From Acidobacteria bacterium RBG_13_68_16 (GTDB lineage Bacteria > Acidobacteriota > Thermoanaerobaculia > Thermoanaerobaculales > Thermoanaerobaculaceae): a stretch of 44,545 nt of DNA. The notes beneath the pieces were generated by a model, which made no database searches, was not told the DNA's origin, and saw only the letters and a program-made list of their open reading frames with translations. The position numbers and the translations under genes were made by a program. Shown here piece after piece: positions 36,494 through 44,545 of the stretch (within the stretch, counting starts at the first letter, position 1; every line of letters begins with the position of its first letter). The stretch lies in assembly GCA_001766905.1 (NCBI GenBank), contig MEKI01000102.1:1-44545 (forward strand). The letters run 5' to 3'.

Positions 36494-38749
36494 TCAGCGC
36501 GTGCGCGCGTACCGGGCGAGGTTGCGCCAGAACCGCAGGTTGGCGGGCTGGGCGGCACCGCTTCCGAGGATGCCGAGATCGCCGATTACCAGAACCTCTC
36601 CGCCCGCGCTCCCAGATCCCACCAGCGCCACCGCCCTCTGCGATCCGGCCACCGCCAGCACCTGCCCGCTTTGCACCGAGAACGGCACGCCGTTACCGGG
36701 CACCATCAGCAACTCCGACACTCCTTGAACGAGGGCGTGGCTCCCGCTTGTGCGCGCGCTGGCTCCCGGCAGAGCTCCGGCCGAGAAGGTGACCCCGAAC
36801 GGAACCGCGAGAGCGTTGGCATCGCTCCAGTCCTCGTTCGGCTCCAGAACCTGGTTGATGTACTTAAGCCGGTTGGCGCTGTTGGTCAGGACCAGCAGAC
36901 CGCCGCGCGCGACGTACGCCTGCAGCGTCGCGACCTCCCCGGGATCCCACGCCTCGTCGTAGAGCGTCACGTCGCCCACCACGCTCGGGTAGTCCAGGAC
37001 GGGTAGAACCACAACCAGGCTCGCGCCCTCGACATCGGAGGGTGACAATGGCCGGCCGTAGGGGACCGTGTCCACGTCGAAACCCTCCCAGGCCAGGGCC
37101 ATCCCAAAATCGGTCAGCGCAGCTGGGGTCATGTGCGGGGCCTCGGTGTGGCTCGCGATGAACACCGCTCGCCGGTCGGGGCTTGGCGTCACGCGCAAGA
37201 CAGGGTCCTCTCGGCCGGTTCTCGTCGCCGCGCTCAGAGCGACCCGCGCCATGGCCTCGAGTGTGTCGGCCGCGTCAAGCGCAAGCTCGACGGTGTCGTA
37301 GGGGTCGTGCATGTGCCCGTCGTAGTGGACCTCGTCCATCTGGTAGGGGTTAATGAAAACCAGGTCGGCGCTCGGGACGTCGTAGCCGACGAAGCTCGAG
37401 TTGTCGGAGACGATTCCGTAGGTGGCGAGACCGATCGTATCCGTGTCCCGGTCACGCGCCACCTGGGAGAGATAGTCGGGCCAGAGCAGCCTCGGGTCGC
37501 CGAACAGCCCGTACGGCCATGCCTCCAGGTAGAGGCTGGCCGTTATGCCGTCGAGCGGGCGGCTCAGGCAGTCCACCTGAAGCATCCCTAGGGTGCGGTC
37601 CACAAGCTCCTGGTGGGTGGAGAGAAAGTTGGAAGAGCCGTAGAGCCCCCGTTCATGGCTTCCGAACCATGCGAGGACCAGGTTCACGGGTGGCCGCACC
37701 CGCGCGGCGTCCAACACCCGCGCCACTTCGAGGAGCACCACCGTGCCGCTCCCGTCGTCCATCGCTCCGGGCGAGTTCGGGGAGTCGAGATGGGCGCCGA
37801 GGATAACGGCCTTGCTGGGGTCCTTGCCGGGGATCGTGGCGATCACGTTGCCGGAGAATCCCGGCGAGAAGACGTCCGCGTCCCAGACGATCCGCGCCGC
37901 CTCCACGCGCGAGAGGCCGTCCCAGCCCACGATCCCCGCAGGCATGAGATCCTCCAGCCGCACGTACAGCGTGGGCAGAGCGGGTGCCGTACTCACCGAC
38001 ACGAGCGCACTGAGGTCCCCCACAAAGGTGCCGTGGGAATCGCCGCGCCGGTTGGAGAACGAGGTGACCAGCACCAGACCGGCCGGCTCCCGTGCGAGCA
38101 GGGCAGAGGCGTTCGCCAGCGCCTGCTCCGAGCTCATGATGCTGCGGTCGATCGCAGCGTAGTCGACGAGCGCGATGCGCCCGCGCATCCCCCCGGTTGG
38201 AATGGCGTTGATCTCCGACGCCGAGCGCAGCAGCACCGGCGGACCCTGCACCACGACCCGGTTGCGGTCGCCGTCGTTGAGAATGCCGTCGGAGTCGAAC
38301 CGCAGCGCCAAGGCGAGGTTCTCCCGGTTGCCGGAGAGGGCGTGAGCGGGGACCTCGACCTCTCCCCCACCGACCGTCAGGTGCAGGCGGGCCTCCCAGA
38401 CGTCGGTGGCCAGGTAGGTGCGGAAGCTCTGCCGTTCGACCTCCAGGCCCAGCGCCTTCAGAGATGCGAGCTCGGCAACCCGCCCCGCGATGTAGTCCCG
38501 CGCCTGACCCTCCCCGGAACTCGCGGAGTTACGGAACAGTGAGGAGGACCCGATCGCGGTCAGCACGCGCAGCGAGGAGAACAGGCTCTCGCGAGAGAGG
38601 AACGGAAACGGATCGACGTCGAGCTTGCGGCGTGCGGTGCTCCGGATCGGCTCGTCCGCTGCGGCTCCGGCGAACACTGCCGCCTCAATCATCAGGCCCA
38701 GCAGCCCCGTCAGAACAGCGACGATCGACAGCGGGAAGCCGCGACGCAT
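36494..38749 (-). CDS. Secreted M28 family metallopeptidase with extended C-terminal domain
   Basis: VILGAHLDSPNSPGAMDDGSGTVVLLEVARVL; WFGSHERGLYGSSNFL; preceding PA-like region; C-terminal VVVLPVLDYPSVVGDVTLYDEAWDPGEVATLQAYVARGGLLVLTNS. Confidence 0.87.
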   Translation of the reverse strand: MRRGFPLSIVAVLTGLLGLMIEAAVFAGAAADEPIRSTARRKLDVDPFPFLSRESLFSSLRVLTAIGSSSLFRNSASSGEGQARDYIAGRVAELASLKALGLEVERQSFRTYLATDVWEARLHLTVGGGEVEVPAHALSGNRENLALALRFDSDGILNDGDRNRVVVQGPPVLLRSASEINAIPTGGMRGRIALVDYAAIDRSIMSSEQALANASALLAREPAGLVLVTSFSNRRGDSHGTFVGDLSALVSVSTAPALPTLYVRLEDLMPAGIVGWDGLSRVEAARIVWDADVFSPGFSGNVIATIPGKDPSKAVILGAHLDSPNSPGAMDDGSGTVVLLEVARVLDAARVRPPVNLVLAWFGSHERGLYGSSNFLSTHQELVDRTLGMLQVDCLSRPLDGITASLYLEAWPYGLFGDPRLLWPDYLSQVARDRDTDTIGLATYGIVSDNSSFVGYDVPSADLVFINPYQMDEVHYDGHMHDPYDTVELALDAADTLEAMARVALSAATRTGREDPVLRVTPSPDRRAVFIASHTEAPHMTPAALTDFGMALAWEGFDVDTVPYGRPLSPSDVEGASLVVVLPVLDYPSVVGDVTLYDEAWDPGEVATLQAYVARGGLLVLTNSANRLKYINQVLEPNEDWSDANALAVPFGVTFSAGALPGASARTSGSHALVQGVSELLMVPGNGVPFSVQSGQVLAVAGSQRAVALVGSGSAGGEVLVIGDLGILGSGAAQPANLRFWRNLARYARTR

Positions 38750-38850
38750 CGGTTTCACCCTTTCTCTCCCGCATTCGACACGCGAGGTCGCCCGGGAGTG
38801 TGACACCCACCTCGCCCGCGGACCTGCTCCCGGGACCCCCGCCGCCAAAC

Positions 38851-40029
38851 CTACTCGCCGATCCAGTGAAACGGTGAGTAGCCATCGCCGATCACGCGTG
38901 CGACCAGCTTCGGCAAGATGGCCTCCCGACCCTCCCCCGCGCTCAGGATTACCATCCCGACCTTCTCGCGGAGAAACACCACAACGTAGTTTTCGCACCC
39001 GCTTTCCTGCCCGACGTGGAAGATGGCGTCCCCGAGCCCCGTCTCGAACCTCCCCCAGCCGAGGCACCACGAAAGGCCAATCGTGTTCTCGCTGGTCTCC
39101 GCCGCCTGCGGCCCGAGGAGCCTCCTCGACGTGATGCGCACCTGCGGGCGCAGCATCTCCTTGGCGCTCTTCGGGCTGAGCCCCTCGCCGTTCAACACGG
39201 CCGTCACGAACCGGCCGTAGTCGGCGGCCGTGGTGAGCAGCGAACCCGCAGCGCTGGCCTCGGTTCTCATCTTTCGCTTCAGAAACTCCGGGGCCCGGCT
39301 GAGGTCGGCTGCGATGTGGCCCTCAAAGCGCCCTTCGAGGTGGAAGCTCGTCTGGGTCATGCCCAACGGAAGGAACACTTCCTCCCTGGCGATCTGCGCC
39401 AGACCTTTGCCGAGCTTCTGCTCCACGACGAACTGGAGGTATTGGTACCCTTCGCCCGAGTAACCGAACTTCTTGCCCGGGAAGAACTGGATATCCAAGC
39501 GCTGGGTCGGGTTCTGCCAGCGCCAGTTCGGAAAACCCGTCTGGTGGCTCAGCACCCGCCTCGCCGTGATCAACTCATAGCGCCGGTCGTACCTGAGGTC
39601 CTCATACCCCGGGTAGGTGAAGACAGGCTTCGGAAGGTACCGAAAGAGCGGTGTATCCAGATCGAGGAGGTTGCGGTCCACGAGCTTCATGACGAGGTAG
39701 GCGAACACCGGCTTGCTCAGAGAAGCGGCCCGGAACACCGTGAGCGGCTCAACGGCGGCGCCGGAGGAGGACGCTCGCGGTCCGAATGTTCCCTTGTAGA
39801 TCACCCTGTCGTCATTGATGACCGCCAGGGAGAGGGTGGTGACCCCGCACGTCTCCATGAGCGGCCCGACGAAGCCCGCGATGCTGGCCACCGGCACCCA
39901 GTTCCCCTGGACCGTCCTCACCTGAGCGGGCCGCCCATTCGGGCCGGGCTGGCTCCACGTGACGGCGTTTGGGAGCACGCAGAGCACCACGGCAACGGAG
40001 AACCGCAGCGTGATGCCCCAGCTTTTCAT
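38851..40029 (-). CDS. Serine hydrolase, class C beta-lactamase/DD-peptidase fold
   Basis: Signal peptide; FRAASLSKPVFAYLVMKLVD (SxxK); YSGEGYQYLQFVVEQKLG (YxN position is YSG); FHVGQESGCENYVV. Confidence 0.9.
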   Translation of the reverse strand: MKSWGITLRFSVAVVLCVLPNAVTWSQPGPNGRPAQVRTVQGNWVPVASIAGFVGPLMETCGVTTLSLAVINDDRVIYKGTFGPRASSSGAAVEPLTVFRAASLSKPVFAYLVMKLVDRNLLDLDTPLFRYLPKPVFTYPGYEDLRYDRRYELITARRVLSHQTGFPNWRWQNPTQRLDIQFFPGKKFGYSGEGYQYLQFVVEQKLGKGLAQIAREEVFLPLGMTQTSFHLEGRFEGHIAADLSRAPEFLKRKMRTEASAAGSLLTTAADYGRFVTAVLNGEGLSPKSAKEMLRPQVRITSRRLLGPQAAETSENTIGLSWCLGWGRFETGLGDAIFHVGQESGCENYVVVFLREKVGMVILSAGEGREAILPKLVARVIGDGYSPFHWIGE

Positions 40030-40443
40030 GTCGACCTCCACCAGTCCCGGCACCTGGCCGATGCCGGAGACGTCCACGGGGCTATTTTGCCCCAAGAAAA
40101 GGTCGGTCCACCCTGCTGCCCATTCAGGGTGGACCCGAGGAAGAAGGATGAAGCGCGCTTGAGTTGGCCGCTCCAACCCAGCACGCCACCACGATCGGCC
40201 CAATCCTGAGGAAAGTCCTTCCGTCCGCTGTTCATCCCCGTTGAAGAACCTTTCAATTCCCGTTGAAGCCGGACACGATCCGACCCCTCCGGAGGTCGGC
40301 TCGCCCGATCGATTGGCGGGTGGCGACGCGCCTCGTCTTCCCGTGACCTCAACCGAACTGTAAGCCAAAACAACTTGGTTCCAAACAACTTTCGTGTCGG
40401 TCCCGCCGAACTTCTCGGTGGAGAGTTGAGGAGCGGGACCACG

Positions 40444-41073
40444 ATGGGCAGCGGCCCCACACCGGTCACCCTGAAGCCGAGCCACCCGGCGGCGCAGCGC
40501 GGGCTGAAGGCCGTCCTCATGATGACAGCCCTCGTGCTGCTCCCGGTGACGGCCGCTCCGCAGTCCTCCCCCAGGGGATCGGGGTCCGACAGACAAACAC
40601 TCTCTCAAGACGCGAACGGTCCGGAGAGGGCTGAACAGGCCATAGAGCTCACCATGTTGGCACGCGAGCGGTTCCCTCGCCCCTCGATGGACGGCTCGGT
40701 GCCACCCATCATGAGGTACCAGCTCGCGAAGGCCTACGACACCGCGATCAGGGTGCTGCGGAGGGAGCCGGGGTGCCGGACCCTCTTCCAGCGGTTGGGC
40801 GCCAATGGTGAGGATGTCCTCGCACGCTCCCGGTACTACGCCGCAGGGGAGAGCCGCCACTGCCAGGAGGGGGTTCCAGCCTTTACCAACGTTGGCAGCA
40901 CGCAGATCAAGCTGTGCCGCAGCTTCGGCGAGCTCCAGGCCTCCAGCGCCGCCGTCCTCCTCCTCCACGAGGCGCTGCACTCGTCGGGTCTGCGGGAGAG
41001 CCCTGGGTACCCCAACGCCCTGACTGCCAGGGAGATCAACGTGGTCGTTAGCCAGGGGTGCAGCCTGCAGTGA
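40444..41073 (+). CDS. Secreted hypothetical protein with HEALH (HExxH) motif
   Basis: Signal-like hydrophobic segment (LMMTALVLLPVTAAPQ); AVLLLHEALHSSGL; four Cys after the signal region. Exact start uncertain. Confidence 0.65.
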   Translation: MGSGPTPVTLKPSHPAAQRGLKAVLMMTALVLLPVTAAPQSSPRGSGSDRQTLSQDANGPERAEQAIELTMLARERFPRPSMDGSVPPIMRYQLAKAYDTAIRVLRREPGCRTLFQRLGANGEDVLARSRYYAAGESRHCQEGVPAFTNVGSTQIKLCRSFGELQASSAAVLLLHEALHSSGLRESPGYPNALTAREINVVVSQGCSLQ

Positions 41074-41170
41074 GCCCTCCCCGCTCGCACACCCCGGGAA
41101 ACCCCCAGGCCGACCCCTAGGGGCCAGCCCGCGATAACCCGCGCACCCTTCGCACGTATAGAGATCGAGT

Positions 41171-42175
41171 ATGAACGCGGTTCCAGCGGATCGCCGGAAC
41201 GCGGAGTTCCGTGTCGGCGAGTGGCTGGTTCGGCCGAGCCTGAACCAGCTCTCGCGCGGGGGGACCGTCCTGCACCTGCGCCCGAAGGCAATGGACGTTC
41301 TCGTGTACCTGGCCGCACGAGGCACCACGGTGGTCTCCAAGGATGAGGTCATCAAGGCGATCTGGGCGAAGCAGTTCCTTGCCGATTCGGCGCTCTCGCG
41401 GGCCGTGTGTGAGCTGAGGCAGGCGCTGGGGGACGAGGCCCAGCGGTCCACCTACATCCAGACCATTCCGAAACGCGGGTATCGCCTCATCACCGCGGTC
41501 CGGCAGGTCGAACCGGCCATGGAGTCAGCAGAACCCCCGCGGGAGCCGGCGCCTCACCGGGTCGCTGGGGACGTTTCGAGGCGCCGCTCCGCACCGGCCG
41601 GCCTCTCCGCACTGCTGCTCCTCCTCACCGCCTGGGTGACGGGTCACGAGGCGCGCCCGAGCGTGCGCAGGGTGACGCCCCCGCTCAAGAGGGTTCTCGT
41701 GCTGCCGTTCGAAAACCTCGGCCCGGCAAGGGACGACTACCTCGCCGTTGGCATCACCGAGGAGATCACCGGGCGGCTGTCCGCCGTTCGGGAGTTCGCC
41801 GTCATCTCCAGCGGCAGCGCCGCGCGCCTCGCCCCCCTGGTCAGGAGCACCACGCAGGCCGCCCAGGAGGCCGGGGCGGACTACCTCCTTGCGGGGACCG
41901 TCCGGTGGGACCGCGAGCCGTCTGGGCGGAGTTGGGTCCGCGTCACGCCCCGCCTGGTTCGAGTCTCCGACGACACGCAGGTGTGGGCGGAGGTGTATGA
42001 CGCCGGCAACCAGGACATCCTCCGTGTCCAGTCGGAGATCGCCCGGAGCGTGGTCGCCGAGATCGGGATCGCGCTCGCCGAACCACAGCGACGCGCCGCC
42101 GGGACGTTTGGGTCGGTGGGCCAACCCGCCCCCTCGACACGAGTCGTTCACACGGGCGCGACGTCACGCCTGTGA
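41171..42175 (+). CDS. ToxR/CadC-like membrane-bound winged-helix regulator with TolB_N-like domain, no TPR region
   Basis: FRVGEWLVRPSLNQLSRGGTVLHLRPKAMDVLVYLA...LSRAVCELRQALGD...YIQTIPKRGYRLI; TM LSALLLLLTAWV; LPFENLGPARDDYLAVGITEEITGRL. Confidence 0.87.
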   Translation: MNAVPADRRNAEFRVGEWLVRPSLNQLSRGGTVLHLRPKAMDVLVYLAARGTTVVSKDEVIKAIWAKQFLADSALSRAVCELRQALGDEAQRSTYIQTIPKRGYRLITAVRQVEPAMESAEPPREPAPHRVAGDVSRRRSAPAGLSALLLLLTAWVTGHEARPSVRRVTPPLKRVLVLPFENLGPARDDYLAVGITEEITGRLSAVREFAVISSGSAARLAPLVRSTTQAAQEAGADYLLAGTVRWDREPSGRSWVRVTPRLVRVSDDTQVWAEVYDAGNQDILRVQSEIARSVVAEIGIALAEPQRRAAGTFGSVGQPAPSTRVVHTGATSRL

Positions 42176-42199
42176 GAACAGCCCCATAGGTTTGTTTCG

Positions 42200-44347
42200 T
42201 TGAGCGAAACATCCACACGCCCGCCGCCCCAGAGCTTCCTCCTCGGCGACTGGCTCGTCGAGCCTACCCTCAACCTCGTGTCGCGCGGGCAGACGCTCGT
42301 CCACCTCCGCCCCAAGGTGATGGACGTGCTGGTGCTCCTCGCCGCCCACCCGGGCGAGGTCGTCTCCAAGGACGTGATCATCACAGCTGTGTGGTCCAAG
42401 AGAATCCTTGCCGACGCCGTCCTCTCCCGTGCCGTCTTCGAGCTCCGCGAGGCCCTGGGCGACAACGCGCAGCAACCCAGGTTCATCGAAACCGTTGCGA
42501 AACGTGGGTATCGCCTCCTCGCCCCGGTGGCCCCCCCGAAACCGCTCGAGAGAGTCTCGCCGGCCCCTCTTCTCCAAGCGAGGTCACCGACGCGACTCCT
42601 TATGGCCACTGCGGCGGTGGTGTTGCCGCTCGCGGTCGTCGCCGGCTGGCTCACCCTCGGCCGCCGAACACCAGAGGACGTCCAGGGCTCGGCCCGACCC
42701 CAGAGCCGAATCGTCGTGTTGCCGTTCGTGAACCTGGGTCCCCCCGAGGACAACTACTTCGCGGCCGGAATCACCGAGGAGATCACGAGTCGGCTCACCT
42801 CCGTACCCGGCATCGCCGTCATTTCGCGCGACAGCGCGGACCACTACGCAAACTCGAGCAAAACCCACCAGGAAATCGGTCGAGAGCTGAGAGTCGCCTA
42901 CGTCCTCGACGGAACGGTCCGATGGGACCGCGGCCGAGACCGCGCCAGCCACGTCCGCATAGCTCCTCGCCTGATTCGCGTCGACGACGACACCCAGGTG
43001 TGGGCCGATGCATACGATCGCGTGATCGAGGACATCTTCACCGTGCAGTCGGAGATTGCGCGCAGCGTCATCGTCCAGGTCGGTATCACGCTGCGTGAAC
43101 CGGAGCGCGACGAGGTTGAAGGCAGGCCGACGGACAACCTCGACGCCTACCAGGCCTATCTCAGGGGGATGTACCACGGGGCCTCGGTGTACAGGCCGGA
43201 GCAAAGCCTCCGGCTCGCGCTCCAGATGCTGGAGCGTGCGGTCCAACTCGACCCCGGTTTTGCCCTGGCCTGGGCCGAGATTGCGCGGGTCCGGGCGGTG
43301 ATGTACCTCGACGGGTTCGACCGCAGCGAACGCTCCCGCTCCGAGGCGAGACAGGCGATCGATCGCGCCCTCAGGTTAGCCCCCGAGTCGCCCAGGGTTC
43401 GGTTCGACTTGGGGCTCTACTACTACTGGTTCGATCACGACTACCAGCGCGCTCTCGACGAGTTCGGCAGGGCCAGAAAGGCCCGCAACGACTGGGCCGA
43501 CATCCGGGTCGCGGAGGCCTATGTGCTGCGGCGCGGGGGACGTTGGGATGAGGCACTCAAAAACCTCGACCAGGCGGCTGAGTTGGATCCGCGGGGATGG
43601 GGGGTGGCACGCGAGCAAGGCGTCACCTGCCTCTACCTGCGCCGGTACGACGAGGCGGAGCGCCACCTCAGGAAGGCCATCGCCCTCGCTCCCGACGAGC
43701 AGGAGGTGTACGGCTTTTTGGCCGAGACCTACTGGGGCTGGACGGGCGACCTCGCGAAAGCGCGCGCGACCCTCCAGGCGATGCCGCCCTCAGGCGACGC
43801 GTGGCCGACGTACTGGTGGTTTTGGCAGGAGGTCTACGAAGGCAACTATCAGGAGGCCCTCAACCGCACTTTGGCAAGCCCAGTCGACACAATCGGGGCT
43901 GCTCTGACCTGGGTATCGAAGAATATGCTCGTGGCTCGCGCCTACGGCCTTCTCGGCCGTACGACCGACGCCCGCGCGACGTTCCAGCGCGAGCGTGACA
44001 GGCTCGAGCACCTGCTCCGCGAGACACCGGACGACTTCAGCTTGCGCTCCGCCTTTGGCCTCTGCCTCGCCGGCGTCGGTCAGAGGGACGAGGCGATCCG
44101 CGAGGGTCGGCGAGCGACCGAGCTTCTGCCGATCAGCAAGGACGCCGTCTACGGCCACGGATCGGTCTTGACGTTGGCGGAGATCTACACGATGGTCGGC
44201 GAGTCCGAGTTGGCGTGCGCACAACTCGAGACTCTTCTCGCCATGCCGTCGACGATCTCTGTGCCGATGCTCAAGCTCGACCCACGCTGGCTCCCTTTGC
44301 GCGGCAATCCACGGTTCCAAGCGCTCCTCAATAGGTTCGGGCGGTAG
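42200..44347 (+). CDS. ToxR/CadC-like membrane-bound winged-helix regulator with TolB_N-like domain and TPR repeats (TTG start)
   Basis: FLLGDWLVEPTLNLVSRGQTLVHLRPKVMDVLVLLA...FIETVAKRGYRLLAPV; TM LLMATAAVVLPLAVVAGWL; LPFVNLGPPEDNYFAAGITEEITSRL; C-terminal TPR-like repeats. Confidence 0.9.
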   Translation: MSETSTRPPPQSFLLGDWLVEPTLNLVSRGQTLVHLRPKVMDVLVLLAAHPGEVVSKDVIITAVWSKRILADAVLSRAVFELREALGDNAQQPRFIETVAKRGYRLLAPVAPPKPLERVSPAPLLQARSPTRLLMATAAVVLPLAVVAGWLTLGRRTPEDVQGSARPQSRIVVLPFVNLGPPEDNYFAAGITEEITSRLTSVPGIAVISRDSADHYANSSKTHQEIGRELRVAYVLDGTVRWDRGRDRASHVRIAPRLIRVDDDTQVWADAYDRVIEDIFTVQSEIARSVIVQVGITLREPERDEVEGRPTDNLDAYQAYLRGMYHGASVYRPEQSLRLALQMLERAVQLDPGFALAWAEIARVRAVMYLDGFDRSERSRSEARQAIDRALRLAPESPRVRFDLGLYYYWFDHDYQRALDEFGRARKARNDWADIRVAEAYVLRRGGRWDEALKNLDQAAELDPRGWGVAREQGVTCLYLRRYDEAERHLRKAIALAPDEQEVYGFLAETYWGWTGDLAKARATLQAMPPSGDAWPTYWWFWQEVYEGNYQEALNRTLASPVDTIGAALTWVSKNMLVARAYGLLGRTTDARATFQRERDRLEHLLRETPDDFSLRSAFGLCLAGVGQRDEAIREGRRATELLPISKDAVYGHGSVLTLAEIYTMVGESELACAQLETLLAMPSTISVPMLKLDPRWLPLRGNPRFQALLNRFGR

Positions 44348-44545
44348 CGGCGCTCCCGACGAGGTTGACCGTTTGCTGTCCGGAACACCGGACGCCGAAT
44401 TCATGAGAGCGTACATTCTGAAGCGCCCCTCTAGCTGAGAACGCCTTGTGAACTGGCAGGGGTTTTGCTAGGGAGTGGGCAGGTTCGGCCCACTGCCCAG
44501 GCGCGAGTCCAGGGGAGGGGGTTTAACAGCCGTAGCGAACCGGTC

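Noticed and set aside
41114-41123. Palindrome CCCCTAGGGG upstream of the first regulator
   Set aside because: Short, GC-rich and expected by chance; outer symmetry is broken and no U-tract follows.
40030-41451. N-terminal half of the 866-aa minus-strand ORF (38851-41451)
   Set aside because: Upstream of the serine hydrolase signal peptide at 40029 the frame is antisense to the HEALH and regulator genes; treated as a fortuitous open extension.
44348-44545. Possible tRNA or ncRNA in the 3' gap (GGTTCGG T-loop-like)
   Set aside because: No cloverleaf could be drawn; only simple hairpins are supported.

Overview
This is a 44.5 kb, high-GC, gene-dense bacterial chromosomal window. The gene set and lineage-type secreted proteins suggest Acidobacteriota (possibly Thermoanaerobaculia), but that is an inference. 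I call about 35 protein-coding genes. The main blocks are: a complete contiguous bacillithiol operon (bshC-bshB1-bshA); an orphan cobalamin-binding-type radical SAM gene preceded by an unannotated 26-codon ORF that overlaps its start codon; an F-type ATP synthase operon b'-b-delta-alpha-gamma-beta-epsilon with no a or c subunit genes adjacent; a cobalamin riboswitch upstream of a BtuB-like TonB receptor and an uncharacterised periplasmic protein; DUF1573, mpl, pgpA, a SpoIIE/RsbU phosphatase, a VWA protein plus a MoxR/ChlI-like ATPase, and ferritin; an HtpX-like protease, LemA and a zf-TFIIB-like protein; a saccharopine dehydrogenase-like protein, sixA, DUF2891, an ABC-2 exporter, secreted hydrolases and peptidases; and two tandem ToxR/CadC-like winged-helix regulators beside a secreted HEALH-motif protein. 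I saw no CRISPR array, tRNA, rRNA, prophage or transposon. The best candidates for new biology are the translationally coupled mini-ORF and orphan radical SAM gene (about 4.6-6.4 kb), the riboswitch-controlled uncharacterised periplasmic protein (12.4-13.2 kb), and the 40.0-44.3 kb locus: a divergent serine hydrolase and HEALH protein with structured leaders, a 22-bp-spaced direct repeat, and tandem membrane-bound regulators, one lacking the TPR sensor half. All calls come from reading the sequence; no database search was run.
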